DNA of 64,000 bases from Bacteroidetes bacterium HGW-Bacteroidetes-4 (GTDB lineage Bacteria; Bacteroidota; Bacteroidia; Bacteroidales; SZUA-534): NCBI GenBank assembly GCA_002840905.1, contig PHDD01000001.1, forward strand, positions 186,001 to 250,000, in the 5' to 3' direction. A program made the translations under genes and the position numbers. Positions 35,788 to 45,812 of this stretch are shown here, in pieces; the stretch's first letter is position 1; the number at the start of each line of letters is the position of its first letter. A model generated the notes under the pieces. The model saw only the letters and a list, made by a program, of their open reading frames with translations, was not told the DNA's origin and ran no database searches.

Positions 35788-37214
35788 TTCTTTTTAAACT
35801 CGTCCTGAAGCATCAGCTCCAGGGTTTCCACATCGATGCGTTTACCCAGAATATTTTTATTCTTGTCGAGCAGATAAATCGATGGGGTAGATCGTATGTC
35901 GTAATTTAATCGAAATTGCGACTGGTTGTAAGGATCCCATCCGTTGTGCCAGTTCTCCAATTGTTGCGATTCAATAAAATTTGTCCATTCTTCTTTATCG
36001 AATTGGGTGTAAATGCCTAAAACTTCAACCCCTTTTTCCCAATATTTTTCTGAGAGTTTTTTCATCACCGGAGTGGTTTTTTTGCAATGGCCACAAGTAG
36101 GCTCATAAAAGAACAAAACCAAATAATCGGCATTTATCATATACATCGATAAAAACTGGTCGTTGGGATCCAGTAACTTAATATCTTTGGCTTTTATTCC
36201 AATCAGGTTTGGTTTTATCTCATTTACTCGTTCTTCTACTTTTTTTAACCAATCGGGATCGGCCCAGGGGGCATTACCGTTCAGGTAATAATTTTCGGCA
36301 AAAAACACAAACGCTTTATCCATTCCCATTATGTTAGAATTGTTGTATTTGTTAAAAAGCATTTGCAGGGTATATTTAAAAACTTCTTCATTGCTTTTTG
36401 CTTTTTCAAGTACCATTCGGCTTTCTTTTATAACAGTATCGGGAGCGGGTACAATTAACCGTTCAAAATAGCGATCGATTTTTGGATGATAAAACTGCGT
36501 GCGTAAAAGGCGTTCGTCAGAAAAGTTTATGTTGTCGAAATAATGTGCTTTGTAGTATTTATATTGGAACATGGAATCGATGATTACGCCATTTTCGTCG
36601 CGTGGTGGTTCGGGAACTTCAACTTCCTTATTAATTTTTAATATCGATGCCAGCAGCGATTCCGGATGCCTGGTTTCAATTTCGTTCCACTTGTCCTTTA
36701 CCTGTTGATGTAGTATTTGCAGGCTATCGTTCAGTTTTTGTTTCTCGTTTTCAGGTAAAACCAATTTCAGGCGATCGCGAATATCAATGGCTTTTTCGCT
36801 TTGCCTAGTCATAAATTGTTGATAATTTAGGTATAAACCCATTTCAGGACTGTCTTTCGAGGAAAGATTTTTTACCAGGTCACCCGGATTCCCATTGTAT
36901 TTTGTCGATACGCTAAACTTTTGGTATTTGTCGACAACTAATTCAAAAAACAGGTTTCCGGGTAGCAATACAAAATAAATACCGCCATCCAGGGGTTCAT
37001 TGCCCGTAAACGTTCCGTTTCCTTTATTATCAAGTATAAGGGTGTCTTTTGCGTATTGTTTGTCGCCGTAATAGTAACCCAAATATATGGTGCTATCAGC
37101 CAGGTTGTCAAGGTGCACTTTTATTTGGTAGCCTTGGGCCAGCGATTGCAATGCGAAAGCGCTTAAAAATAAGCTGATTAATAATACAGTACATTTTAAA
37201 TTACGATAATTCAT
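35784..37214 (-). CDS. TlpA-like periplasmic thioredoxin with DUF4369/DUF5106-type N-terminal region
   Basis: The 476-residue protein has a signal peptide (cleaved near ALQSLAQ). A beta-rich DUF4369-like domain (30-120) and a helical DUF5106-like middle (120-340) follow. The C-terminal thioredoxin fold has the active site C374-G-H-C377 (FYEPTCGHCKK) and the cis-Pro in RSTPSIY (about 444). Such Bacteroidota proteins act as extracytoplasmic thiol-disulfide reductases or sensors of redox state. Monocistronic by its surroundings. Confidence 0.85.
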   Translation of the reverse strand: MNYRNLKCTVLLISLFLSAFALQSLAQGYQIKVHLDNLADSTIYLGYYYGDKQYAKDTLILDNKGNGTFTGNEPLDGGIYFVLLPGNLFFELVVDKYQKFSVSTKYNGNPGDLVKNLSSKDSPEMGLYLNYQQFMTRQSEKAIDIRDRLKLVLPENEKQKLNDSLQILHQQVKDKWNEIETRHPESLLASILKINKEVEVPEPPRDENGVIIDSMFQYKYYKAHYFDNINFSDERLLRTQFYHPKIDRYFERLIVPAPDTVIKESRMVLEKAKSNEEVFKYTLQMLFNKYNNSNIMGMDKAFVFFAENYYLNGNAPWADPDWLKKVEERVNEIKPNLIGIKAKDIKLLDPNDQFLSMYMINADYLVLFFYEPTCGHCKKTTPVMKKLSEKYWEKGVEVLGIYTQFDKEEWTNFIESQQLENWHNGWDPYNQSQFRLNYDIRSTPSIYLLDKNKNILGKRIDVETLELMLQDEFKKK

Positions 37215-37497
37215 ATTCCTTTTTTTTTATTTTAAAAATTAGAATGACCTGCGTTCATTTCCAAGGTCAAATTTAATAATTAACTACAAATGCACTAAAA
37301 ATGGTATAGCTATTTTAAAGCTTTGCTTTTATTGCAGGCTTATTCAAAGTAAATAAACAACTTAACCATTTAATTGTAACCATTCATTAATAAATATTCC
37401 AATAAAATCAATTTAGGTTTAATTGTGTTGGGTATTCATTTTGATTATAATTAGAAAAGCAGTACTTTAACCAACATTAATTCAGAAGCTGTAGCGA

Positions 37498-40011
37498 ATG
37501 CCAGAACCATTATCGTATAAGGACTTAGAGCAGCAGGTTAAAGCGTTGAAACTGGAAAAAATGGCCTTGTTGGACGAACTTCAACAAAGCCAGAAAAAGT
37601 TTCATCTTAAAGAGAGTTTGCTCAATCAAATTGCCAACGATACCAAAGAAGGTATTGTTGTTATTCAGCGCGACGAAATTAAATTTGCCAATCAAACAGC
37701 GCTGCAAATTCTGGGTTACAGCTTTGAGTTGTTAGAATCATTTAAGTTTACCGAATTGGTTGATGTTGATTACAAAGGACAGTTGATTCAGTATTTAAGT
37801 GAACTTGACACCAGTAAAAACCATTCCGAGAGTCTGGAATTGGTAATGCTTAACTCAAAAAAACAAAAAATTGAGGTAAACCTTTTCTGCAAAAAAATTG
37901 CCTTCCCCAATAATCAGGCAGCCATAAAAATTCGATTTGAAAATATTCAGGAACTAAAAAGTAAAGAAAAAGAAGTAGAAACTTTACGCAAAGCCGTTGA
38001 CTTCCTCGATAGTTATATGTCGGAAGGGATTGTTTTGCTTTCCATTACTAATAACGACGATAAGAGTTTATTTGCATGTGTAATTGACGAATTGAATTCG
38101 GCAGCTGCAAAAATAATGGGTAAAGAAATCAAGCAAATAGTTGGGCACACCTTATACGATGTGATGAAACCTGATCAAACATTTCACATATCCGAACCAT
38201 CCCATACTTCTTTTAACGAAACCTTTGAACTTTACATAACCAATATAAAAAAATACATTCAGTTCCATTTGTTTGCCGTTGCACCAGGTAAAATTGCCTG
38301 TAAAATAACCGATATTAGCGACTATTATTTAACCAAACAGCAGCTAAATAAAAACCTGCAGCGGAACGAACTCTTTACCGAAGTTATTGGAATTTTCAAT
38401 TCAACCAGTTCATACAGCCATAAGTACAAGCAGGTTATCGACCGCATTGTCTATCATTTTAAACCCAAACGCATTTTTATTATTCGCAACAGCGAGAATC
38501 AAAAAAAAGGTAAGTTGTTAATTCAGTATGCTCATTCTGAAGCATCAGAATTACCCGCCGATTTTGCCATAGATTTTGAAGCGGTTCCCTCATGGAATAA
38601 AATGTTGATGGATAGGAAAATGATTCTGGGTTTTATGCTTGAATACCTTCCTGATGATCTGAAGCAGTATTTGAAGAGCCTGAATATGAAGGAAACCTAC
38701 GTGTTTCCGATAATCATCGACAATGAGATATTTGGATCCATAGTTTTTGAAAATTTTAATAAAAATGAATGGGACAATACCGAAATCGACTACCTGAAAA
38801 TGGTGTCGATACTGTTGTCGAACCTGCTTTCACGCCAACGTTACGAAGAAAAACTGTTGCAATCGAAAGAAAAAGCCGAAGAAGCCGACCGCCTGAAATC
38901 GTCGTTCTTAGCCAATATGTCGCACGATATTCGCATTCCCATGACAGCTATTATTGGTTTTTCCGATTTGCTGGCCGATCCCGATTTAACCATCGGCGAA
39001 CGGGAAGAGTTTATTGAACTTATCAGCAAAAGCGGACTCGATTTGTTGACTCTTATCGACAATATTGTTGATGTGGCAAAAATTGAAACCGGGCAATTGC
39101 GAATAAACCTTGAAGATACTGATTTGAATACTTTGTTGAAAGATTTATATAGCGTTCATAGCAGGAACACCAAAATAATGGAACAAGACGATCTGGAATT
39201 GTTCCTCGATTTTAACAGCAAATATGCCCAATTGCCTTTTAAAACCGACGTATTTCGCTTTAAACAGGTTATGAATAATTTAATTGACAATGCCATTAAA
39301 TTTACCGACAGAGGCAGCATTCGTTTTGGTGTAAGCAATGTGTGGAACAACACCATGGAATTCTATATACAGGATTCCGGTATTGGTATTGCCGAAGAAA
39401 CCCAGCATATTATTTTTGAGCGTTTCAGTAAAATCGATCGTAGTTATACCAAAGAATACAATGGTACCGGTTTGGGACTGGCCATTTCAAAAAGTCTGGT
39501 CGAGATGTTTGGAGGCGAGATTCGGGTAGTATCGTATCCCGGTAAAGGTTCAACCTTTTATTTTACCCACCCTTTACCCCAAAAAGCCGAAAAGGTTGTT
39601 GAAAAAACAAATCCAACAAAACATCAAACGACCTACAATTGGAAGGGAAAAACCATTATGATTGCCGAAGATGTAGATCAAAATTACAAATTTCTTGAGT
39701 TTACCCTACAGCCAACACAGGTGAGTTTAATTTGGGCAAGAAACGGAAAAGAAGCACTCGATTTTGTTAAAGAAGGTGTTGATGTAAATCTGATTCTTAT
39801 GGATATACGCATGCCGGTAATGAATGGAATTGATGCCGCTAAAGAAATTTTAAAAATACGGGAACTGCCTATTATTGCACAAACTGCCTATAGTCTTGGC
39901 GAAGAGCGGGAAGACGCCTTAAAAGCCGGTTGCAGTCATTACCTGACCAAACCCATCAATTCAAACGAACTGCTTAATCTTATCGATTCAGTTTTGAAAA
40001 CGAAGGAGTAA
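37498..40011 (+). CDS. hybrid sensor histidine kinase (PAS-GAF-HisKA-HATPase-REC)
   Basis: The 837-residue protein has no signal peptide or transmembrane helix, so it is cytosolic. A coiled coil (1-45) leads to a PAS domain (about 45-150), a second PAS-like region (165-275) and a GAF-like domain (290-445). The dimerisation helix has phospho-His476 (NMSHDIRIPMTAIIGFSDLL). The ATPase domain has N box NNLIDNAIKF, G1 DSGIGI and G2 GTGLGLAI. A receiver follows with Asp769 in LILMDIRMP and Lys in YLTKPI. The input signal is unknown. No response-regulator gene is adjacent. Confidence 0.93.
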   Translation: MPEPLSYKDLEQQVKALKLEKMALLDELQQSQKKFHLKESLLNQIANDTKEGIVVIQRDEIKFANQTALQILGYSFELLESFKFTELVDVDYKGQLIQYLSELDTSKNHSESLELVMLNSKKQKIEVNLFCKKIAFPNNQAAIKIRFENIQELKSKEKEVETLRKAVDFLDSYMSEGIVLLSITNNDDKSLFACVIDELNSAAAKIMGKEIKQIVGHTLYDVMKPDQTFHISEPSHTSFNETFELYITNIKKYIQFHLFAVAPGKIACKITDISDYYLTKQQLNKNLQRNELFTEVIGIFNSTSSYSHKYKQVIDRIVYHFKPKRIFIIRNSENQKKGKLLIQYAHSEASELPADFAIDFEAVPSWNKMLMDRKMILGFMLEYLPDDLKQYLKSLNMKETYVFPIIIDNEIFGSIVFENFNKNEWDNTEIDYLKMVSILLSNLLSRQRYEEKLLQSKEKAEEADRLKSSFLANMSHDIRIPMTAIIGFSDLLADPDLTIGEREEFIELISKSGLDLLTLIDNIVDVAKIETGQLRINLEDTDLNTLLKDLYSVHSRNTKIMEQDDLELFLDFNSKYAQLPFKTDVFRFKQVMNNLIDNAIKFTDRGSIRFGVSNVWNNTMEFYIQDSGIGIAEETQHIIFERFSKIDRSYTKEYNGTGLGLAISKSLVEMFGGEIRVVSYPGKGSTFYFTHPLPQKAEKVVEKTNPTKHQTTYNWKGKTIMIAEDVDQNYKFLEFTLQPTQVSLIWARNGKEALDFVKEGVDVNLILMDIRMPVMNGIDAAKEILKIRELPIIAQTAYSLGEEREDALKAGCSHYLTKPINSNELLNLIDSVLKTKE

Positions 40012-40090
40012 AGTATTTGTTTGCTTAATGTAGGATATTGTAAGGGAACAAAAACCTGTTTTTTGTGCAAAAATCCCTTGGTTTTTTAAT

Positions 40091-40098
40091 TATCTTTG
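40091..40098 (+). promoter_or_regulatory. Bacteroidota -7 box (TATCTTTG) for fabG
   Basis: TATCTTTG matches TAnnTTTG exactly and lies 47 nt upstream of the fabG ATG. A TTTTG at 40061-40065 is a possible -33 element, with slightly long spacing. Confidence 0.55.
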
Positions 40099-40145
40099 TC
40101 GCTTTATTAAAAGAAAAATTAACATACAAACTAAAAACGTATTTT

Positions 40146-40892
40146 ATGAAAATTCTTGAAGGTAAAGTTGCCATTGTTACCGGAGCATCGCGAGGAATTG
40201 GTAAAATGATAGCTTTAAAATTTGCTCAGCATGGGGCCAACGTTGCTTTTTCTGACATCCGACTCGATGATAATTCCACAGCTGTTGAAAAAGAGCTTAA
40301 AGCCTTTGGAGTAGAAGCCAAAGCTTACGCATCAAATGCTGCCGATTATAATTCATCACAAGAATTTGTTGATCAGGTGGTCAAAGATTTTGGAAAAATC
40401 GATATATTAATCAATAATGCCGGCATTACCCGCGACGGATTATTAATGCGCATGACCGAAGAACAGTGGGATTTGGTGATTGACGTTAACCTTAAATCGG
40501 TTTTTAATTTAACCAAAGCAGCTCAGAAATATATGCTAAAACAACGCTATGGCTCTATTGTAAACATGAGTTCAGTAGTTGGTGTTCGTGGAAACGCCGG
40601 ACAATCGAACTATTCCGCTTCAAAAGCCGGAATTATTGGTTTTACCAAATCGATAGCCCGCGAATTGGGTTCACGTAACATTCGTTGCAACGCCATTGCT
40701 CCGGGTTTCATCGAAACTGAAATGACGGCTCAGTTGCCCCAGGAAGAAAAAGAAGGCTGGTTAAAGGAAATTCCTTTACGCCGTGGTGGAAAACCTGAAG
40801 AAGTTGCCGACGTAACCTTATTTCTGGCTTCCGATATGTCGAGTTACGTGAGTGGACAGGTTATTAATGTATGTGGAGCCATGCTAACCTAA
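40146..40892 (+). CDS. fabG: 3-oxoacyl-[acyl-carrier-protein] reductase
   Basis: The ATG at 40146 gives a 248-residue SDR enzyme. It has the NADPH-binding TGASRGIG (12-19), NNAGITRDGLLMRM, catalytic Ser142/143, Tyr156 and Lys160 (YSASK) and the typical APGFIETEMT. The PGFIETxMT and NNAGITRDxLxxRM motifs point to FabG rather than another SDR. It reduces beta-ketoacyl-ACP in fatty-acid elongation. Upstream in-frame codons to 40065 run through the promoter and are rejected. Monocistronic, with a terminator after it. Confidence 0.93.
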   Translation: MKILEGKVAIVTGASRGIGKMIALKFAQHGANVAFSDIRLDDNSTAVEKELKAFGVEAKAYASNAADYNSSQEFVDQVVKDFGKIDILINNAGITRDGLLMRMTEEQWDLVIDVNLKSVFNLTKAAQKYMLKQRYGSIVNMSSVVGVRGNAGQSNYSASKAGIIGFTKSIARELGSRNIRCNAIAPGFIETEMTAQLPQEEKEGWLKEIPLRRGGKPEEVADVTLFLASDMSSYVSGQVINVCGAMLT

Positions 40893-40912
40893 AAAAAACA
40901 ATTACTTACAAG

Positions 40913-40942
40913 AATCCCTGCTTTTTAAGTAGGGATTTTTTA
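40913..40942 (+). terminator. rho-independent terminator after fabG
   Basis: AATCCCTGCTT (40913-40923) pairs with AAGTAGGGATT (40927-40937) with one wobble and a 3-nt loop, followed by a T-run. Confidence 0.85.
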
Positions 40943-40952
40943 ATCTTTCCCG

Positions 40953-43037
40953 ATGTCAAAATTTACTTTAGTTGTAACACAAACTCCATGGTGGATCATG
41001 TTGCTGCTTGTTGCTGCAGCAGCCAGTATATTTTGGCTTTACTTTAAAAACAACAATAACGGACTCGATAAATCCAAAAGATATTTTTTAGCCACTTTAC
41101 GCTCCTTAAGTTTGCTTTTGGTAATTTTTTTACTGATGCTTCCGGTGCTTCATACGCTTAAACGATACAAGCAGCAACCCATTTTATTGATTGCAGTCGA
41201 TAATTCGCAATCGATGATAAGTAGTTCCGATTCATTATTTGTAAATGATACTTTGCCCATGCTTTTAAAAAAGCAGGTAAACCCTTTGACTGCATTTTTT
41301 GATGTCGATTGGCTCCAGTTTGGCGAGAAAACCGATAGTTTACAGTTTACTTTTACCGATAGGGAAACCAATTTTGAAGAATTGTTTCAATACATTAAAA
41401 CCAGGTATTATCAAAAGCCTATTGGTGCCCTGCTTTTAATTTCAGATGGTATATACAATAGGGGCGAACAACCGCTTTATATGGCTCATCAGGCTAATTT
41501 CCCTATTTATACACTTGCTTTGGGCGATACGCTTCCCCAAAAAGATTTTGCCATAAGGCAGCTCGATTACAATAAACTGGTTTATCAGGGTACTTCATTT
41601 CCGGTCTTTGTGAATATCGAAGCTTTTGATGCAGCAGGTAATCAGGCTGAATTGCTTTTGAAAAAAAAGGGAAAGGTTATTCAAAAGAAAACCCTACAGG
41701 TAAATGAAAAGTTTTTCTTTGAAAAAGTGGCTTTTCAAATTGCTGCCGATTCGCTGGGAATTCATGAATACGATTTAGTTTTACAGAGCAATTTACCCAA
41801 CGAACCAGAAGCAAATAATGAAAGAAAACTGGTTGTCGAAGTTAGTGATAAAACCAAAGAAGTGCTTTTGCTTTATCACAGCCTTCATCCCGACTTAGCC
41901 ATAATAAACCGGGTTATGCAAAAAAATCAGGTTTTTAAACTAACCATGGCTCGTGCCGATGCTATTCCCGATAGCATAGAACCATACCAATTGGTTATTC
42001 TGCATCAGTTGCCCTCGGCAAATTACAATCTGAACCAGTTTTATGAAAAATTGCAAAAGCAAAATAAACCCCTGTTATACATTTTGGGAGCTCAAACCCA
42101 AATAAATGCATTCAATAAGCTAAATTCTGATTTTAAAATTACCCAAACCAAAGCGTTGCTCAATGAGGTTCAAGCCATCGAGAATCCTAGGTTTTCAAAA
42201 TTTACCACTTCAATTAATGCGGAGTTGTTATCAAAACTGCCTCCGTTGCAGGTACCTTTTGGTGATTATGGCGAAACCGAAGCCAGTCAAACTTTATTTT
42301 TTCAGAAAATTGGAAGTGTTGCAACACAAAAACCGCTATGGTTTTTTACCGAAACAGGCCCGGTAAAAAACGGCTTTATACTGGGAGAAGGCATTTGGCA
42401 ATGGAGTATTCAGGAGTATTTGAAGATGGAAAATCACAGTTTTACCCAGGAATTGATTTCAAAAACCATTCTTTATCTAACCTCCGATACCCGTAAATCA
42501 TGGATTGAGCTTGAAATTCCGCTTACCCATTACCAGCACATCCCTTTGAAATTAAATGCACACTTATATAACCCTTTGGGCGAACTTATTACGGAACCCG
42601 AATTGCAATTGGAATTAGTTAATGAACAAAACCATAAGTTTTCCTATGTGTTTCATAAAAATAATCAAACCTATTCACTCAATATGGGAACTTTGCCCAA
42701 TGGAAACTATAGGTACAAAGTTAGTGCACAAATTGGCGATGAACCCAAACAAAAAAATGGCCGGTTTTTTGTAATGGAATCGAATCTGGAACAAATAAAT
42801 CTTCAGGCAAACCATCAGCTATTATATAATTTAGCTGAACAGCAGGGAGGAAGCATGAAAAACCGGAACCAGATAGATAAACTTATAACAGACATTGAAG
42901 CTAACAATCAAATAAAACCAACTTTTATGGAATCGAAAGGGTTTAAATCATTGTTAGAATTTAAAGTTTTGTTTTTCGTATTGTTTCTTTTTTGGGCGCT
43001 TGAATGGTTTTTTAGGAAATACTGGGGTAGCATCTAA
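40953..43037 (+). CDS. VWA-like membrane protein of Bacteroidota
   Basis: The 694-residue protein has two N-terminal transmembrane helices (about 14-32 and 49-66), a large periplasmic part and one C-terminal helix (about 670-690). After helix 2 comes a von Willebrand A-like segment with the MIDAS-type start LLIAVDNSQSM (DxSxS-like: D-N-S-Q-S) and ALLLISDGIYNRG. A glutamine-amidotransferase-like fold is likely further on. This is the organisation of uncharacterised proteins often found near BatA/BatD-type genes. Function unknown. It is followed by the DUF6340 gene after 15 nt. Confidence 0.75.
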   Translation: MSKFTLVVTQTPWWIMLLLVAAAASIFWLYFKNNNNGLDKSKRYFLATLRSLSLLLVIFLLMLPVLHTLKRYKQQPILLIAVDNSQSMISSSDSLFVNDTLPMLLKKQVNPLTAFFDVDWLQFGEKTDSLQFTFTDRETNFEELFQYIKTRYYQKPIGALLLISDGIYNRGEQPLYMAHQANFPIYTLALGDTLPQKDFAIRQLDYNKLVYQGTSFPVFVNIEAFDAAGNQAELLLKKKGKVIQKKTLQVNEKFFFEKVAFQIAADSLGIHEYDLVLQSNLPNEPEANNERKLVVEVSDKTKEVLLLYHSLHPDLAIINRVMQKNQVFKLTMARADAIPDSIEPYQLVILHQLPSANYNLNQFYEKLQKQNKPLLYILGAQTQINAFNKLNSDFKITQTKALLNEVQAIENPRFSKFTTSINAELLSKLPPLQVPFGDYGETEASQTLFFQKIGSVATQKPLWFFTETGPVKNGFILGEGIWQWSIQEYLKMENHSFTQELISKTILYLTSDTRKSWIELEIPLTHYQHIPLKLNAHLYNPLGELITEPELQLELVNEQNHKFSYVFHKNNQTYSLNMGTLPNGNYRYKVSAQIGDEPKQKNGRFFVMESNLEQINLQANHQLLYNLAEQQGGSMKNRNQIDKLITDIEANNQIKPTFMESKGFKSLLEFKVLFFVLFLFWALEWFFRKYWGSI

Positions 43038-43052
43038 ATAAAAAACTTAACT

Positions 43053-44078
43053 ATGAAAAAAAACACTGTAATTCAACTAAGCAAACTAATTTTATTCCTG
43101 AATATTAGTATGGCTTTTGCAGCTTGTAGAACAGTGTCTTCCATTCAAATTGAAGTAGTTAAACCGGCTTCAGTTATTTTACCCGACCAGGTTAATAACG
43201 TTTTGGTAGTTAATAATTGGAGTACCATGGCTGAACCAGTGTTTACGAATCCCATTCAAAAAGCCGTTTATCAACTCGATACTACCGCATCACAGCAAAT
43301 AATAAAAAAATTGGTTGACGAATTAGAAGCATCGCCACGCTTGGATTCTGCCAAATACATTGCCCAAATGTTTTTCAGGCAACCCAAAGATCAATTTAAA
43401 CAAATGGAATGGGCCGATGTGGAAAGACTATGCCATATGGCTCATACCGAAGCTATGGTTAGTCTCGATGGTTTTGCAATTATTGATTCCCTGCTTTTTG
43501 CTTATTACGACGATGGTTATGGCATAAAACCTTATAACTTCATTAAACTAACCGTCAATTGTCTTTGGCGTGTTTATTATCCCGATAAAGAAGAATTCTT
43601 ATTAAAGTGGTGGCAGACCGATGAATTGGAATTACCCGATGTTCAATCGGTAAAACATTATTATGAGATAATTGGTTCTAATGAAGGACGCAATTGGCTG
43701 TTAGATTTGATTACCAATAAAGTTGCTTTGAATACATCTGATAAATTGGTGCCTTATTGGCTCGAAGTGGAACGGTATTTATTTTACACCACACAGCCCG
43801 AATTAAATCATGCCAACAATCTGGCATTTCAGAATGAATGGATAAATGCTGCGCTTATTTGGAAAAAATATGCAGATTATAAAAATGCAACCATAGCAAG
43901 TTCGGCATGTCATAATATGGCTGTAGTTTGTGAAGTGGAAGGAAAATTAGATTTAGCGCTGGAGTGGGCTGAGAAATCCTTATTAATAAAGTATAACTCG
44001 TTGACCTCAGATTATATAAATGATTTGAGATTGCGCATCGAGGAAATTAAACTATTAAATCACCAATTTGGCTTATAA
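43053..44078 (+). CDS. DUF6340-family lipoprotein
   Basis: The 341-residue protein has a hydrophobic N-terminus ending AFAAC (Cys25), consistent with a lipoprotein. A beta-rich domain (IQIEVVKPASVILPDQVNNVLVVNNW) follows, and the C-terminal third is helical and TPR-like (WINAALIWKKYADYKNATIASSACHNMAVVCEVEGK). This matches DUF6340, a Bacteroidota lipoprotein family of unknown role. It sits between the VWA-like and M48 genes at short spacing, so a shared envelope function is possible. Confidence 0.82.
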   Translation: MKKNTVIQLSKLILFLNISMAFAACRTVSSIQIEVVKPASVILPDQVNNVLVVNNWSTMAEPVFTNPIQKAVYQLDTTASQQIIKKLVDELEASPRLDSAKYIAQMFFRQPKDQFKQMEWADVERLCHMAHTEAMVSLDGFAIIDSLLFAYYDDGYGIKPYNFIKLTVNCLWRVYYPDKEEFLLKWWQTDELELPDVQSVKHYYEIIGSNEGRNWLLDLITNKVALNTSDKLVPYWLEVERYLFYTTQPELNHANNLAFQNEWINAALIWKKYADYKNATIASSACHNMAVVCEVEGKLDLALEWAEKSLLIKYNSLTSDYINDLRLRIEEIKLLNHQFGL

Positions 44079-44088
44079 GCATTTTAGT

Positions 44089-45336
44089 ATGTACAATACC
44101 TTGTTTTATCTTATTCTGGGAATATTAGTTGTTGAATTTGTTTTTGATCGTTTGTTGGATTGGTTAAATGCCAGTTATCGCGACAAGCCAATCCCCAAAG
44201 AACTTCAAGGAATCTACGACGACGAAAAATACCTGAAACAACAAAACTATGCCAAAAAGAATAGTCGTTTTGAATTGTTGAGTTCGGTTTTTAGTTTTGT
44301 ACTGTTGTTCATTTTTTTGCTTTTGGGAGGTTTTGGCTGGCTACATTATCTGCTTGAACCCCATATCAATCATGCGCTGGTTTTGGGGCTGGCATTTTTT
44401 GGAGTGTTGTTTCTGGCTTCCGATTTCATTGGCATCCCGTTTGAATGGTACCACACCTTTAAAATTGAACAGAAATTTGGATTTAATACTACTACACCCA
44501 AAATATTTATCGGCGATAAGTTAAAATCGTATTTAATTACTGTTGTTTTGGGTGGTTTACTTTATGCCCTGCTTTTTACCATTTATCAGAAAACCCAGGA
44601 AATGTTCTGGATTTATGCATTGGCGGTAATTGTAATTTTCATGCTGTTTATGACCATGTTTTACAGTAAGCTCATTGTTCCTCTTTTTAATAAGCAAATA
44701 CCTTTACCCGATGGAGAATTAAAGAACGAAATTGAAAACTACGCCAATAAAACAGGCTTTAAAATTTCAAACATTTTTGAGATTGATGGTTCAAAACGTT
44801 CAACCCGGGCAAATGCTTATTTCACCGGTTTAGGAACAAAAAAACGAATTGTTTTATACGACACCCTGATAAAAGAATTAAACCATGATGAATTAGTAGC
44901 GGTTTTAGCTCACGAGGTGGGCCATTACAAAAAGAAACATACTTTATTGGGCTTGTTTCTTTCAACAGCTCAGGTTGGACTTATGTTGTTTATTCTGTCA
45001 CGTTTTATAACCGAACCAGCTTTAGCTCAGGCTTTAGGAGTATCGCAGCCGGTATTTCATATCAGCCTTTTGGCTTTTTCGTTAATTTACAGCCCGGTTT
45101 CTACCCTTACCGGATTGTTTATGAATTGGATTTCGCGCAAGCATGAGTATCAGGCCGATGCTTTTACCAGAGAAACACACAATTCAGAAAGTTTAATTTT
45201 AGCTTTGAAAAAACTGGCCACAAATAATTTAAGCAATTTAACTCCGCATCCCCTTTATGTGAAGGTAAATTATTCACATCCAACCCTTTTGGAAAGGATA
45301 AGAGCCTTACGAACAGGGATGTTTATTAAAAAATAG
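44089..45336 (+). CDS. M48-family integral membrane metalloprotease (Ste24-like)
   Basis: The ATG at 44089 gives 415 residues with several transmembrane helices. The zinc site is H275-E-V-G-H279 in VLAHEVGHYKKKHT, and the third ligand is Glu353 in HEYQADAFT. An RxNAYFTG-like motif (RANAYFTGLGTKKRIVLYDTL) precedes the HExxH. This is the CAAX prenyl protease 1/Ste24 type; bacterial members take part in membrane-protein quality control. The TTG at 44068 would overlap the previous gene by 11 nt and is less likely. Confidence 0.93.
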   Translation: MYNTLFYLILGILVVEFVFDRLLDWLNASYRDKPIPKELQGIYDDEKYLKQQNYAKKNSRFELLSSVFSFVLLFIFLLLGGFGWLHYLLEPHINHALVLGLAFFGVLFLASDFIGIPFEWYHTFKIEQKFGFNTTTPKIFIGDKLKSYLITVVLGGLLYALLFTIYQKTQEMFWIYALAVIVIFMLFMTMFYSKLIVPLFNKQIPLPDGELKNEIENYANKTGFKISNIFEIDGSKRSTRANAYFTGLGTKKRIVLYDTLIKELNHDELVAVLAHEVGHYKKKHTLLGLFLSTAQVGLMLFILSRFITEPALAQALGVSQPVFHISLLAFSLIYSPVSTLTGLFMNWISRKHEYQADAFTRETHNSESLILALKKLATNNLSNLTPHPLYVKVNYSHPTLLERIRALRTGMFIKK

Positions 45337-45344
45337 TTTTTGAG

Positions 45345-45375
45345 TTGTAAGAAAAAAACCTTATTATTAAATTTG
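45345..45375 (+). promoter_or_regulatory. Bacteroidota promoter for siaC (TTG-N20-TAAATTTG)
   Basis: TTG at 45345-45347 and TAAATTTG at 45368-45375 are separated by 20 nt, matching the -33/-7 consensus of the housekeeping sigma factor in this phylum. The siaC ATG is 53 nt downstream. Confidence 0.75.
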
Positions 45376-45428
45376 TTTTCTTCTACAACAAAACATAACA
45401 AGTCAAACCACAAGTAAAGCAGTAATTA

Positions 45429-45803
45429 ATGGAAGCAAAAAGATTGGCAGGAACCGATGAAAGTCCGGAAGTAATCCTGGATAAATCAACCAATGAGTTT
45501 AAATTTATGGGTAAATCGTTGCCTGAAGATGTAAAAGAGTTTTATACCCCCATTCTAAATTGGATTGAAGACTATGTTGTTGATCCCAACGATGAAACCG
45601 TGGTGGAATTTAATATGGAATACTTTAACTCAGCCTCGTCAAAACAAATATTGGATATCCTGGAACGGTTTGCCATGGTTACTGAAAAGGGGAAAAAAAT
45701 AACGGTAAAATGGCACTACATGGAAGATGATGAAGACATGGAAGATGCCGGAGAATCGTATGCCGACATTGTACAAGTACCTTTTGAACTAATAAGTTGT
45801 TAA
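45429..45803 (+). CDS. siaC: SiaC-family regulatory phosphoprotein (DUF1987)
   Basis: The 124-residue protein has the family blocks SPEVILDKSTNEFKFMGKSLPEDVKEFY and EYFNSASSKQILDI, the latter containing the phosphorylatable Ser/Thr region, and ends in an acidic patch. In Pseudomonas, SiaC switches between diguanylate-cyclase activation and a SiaB-bound phosphorylated state, reset by the SpoIIE-type phosphatase SiaA. A TPR-SpoIIE phosphatase lies 6.4 kb away at 52.2-54.1 kb and could be its partner (inference). No SiaB kinase or GGDEF protein is in the window. Own promoter upstream. Confidence 0.88.
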   Translation: MEAKRLAGTDESPEVILDKSTNEFKFMGKSLPEDVKEFYTPILNWIEDYVVDPNDETVVEFNMEYFNSASSKQILDILERFAMVTEKGKKITVKWHYMEDDEDMEDAGESYADIVQVPFELISC

Positions 45804-45812
45804 TTACATACT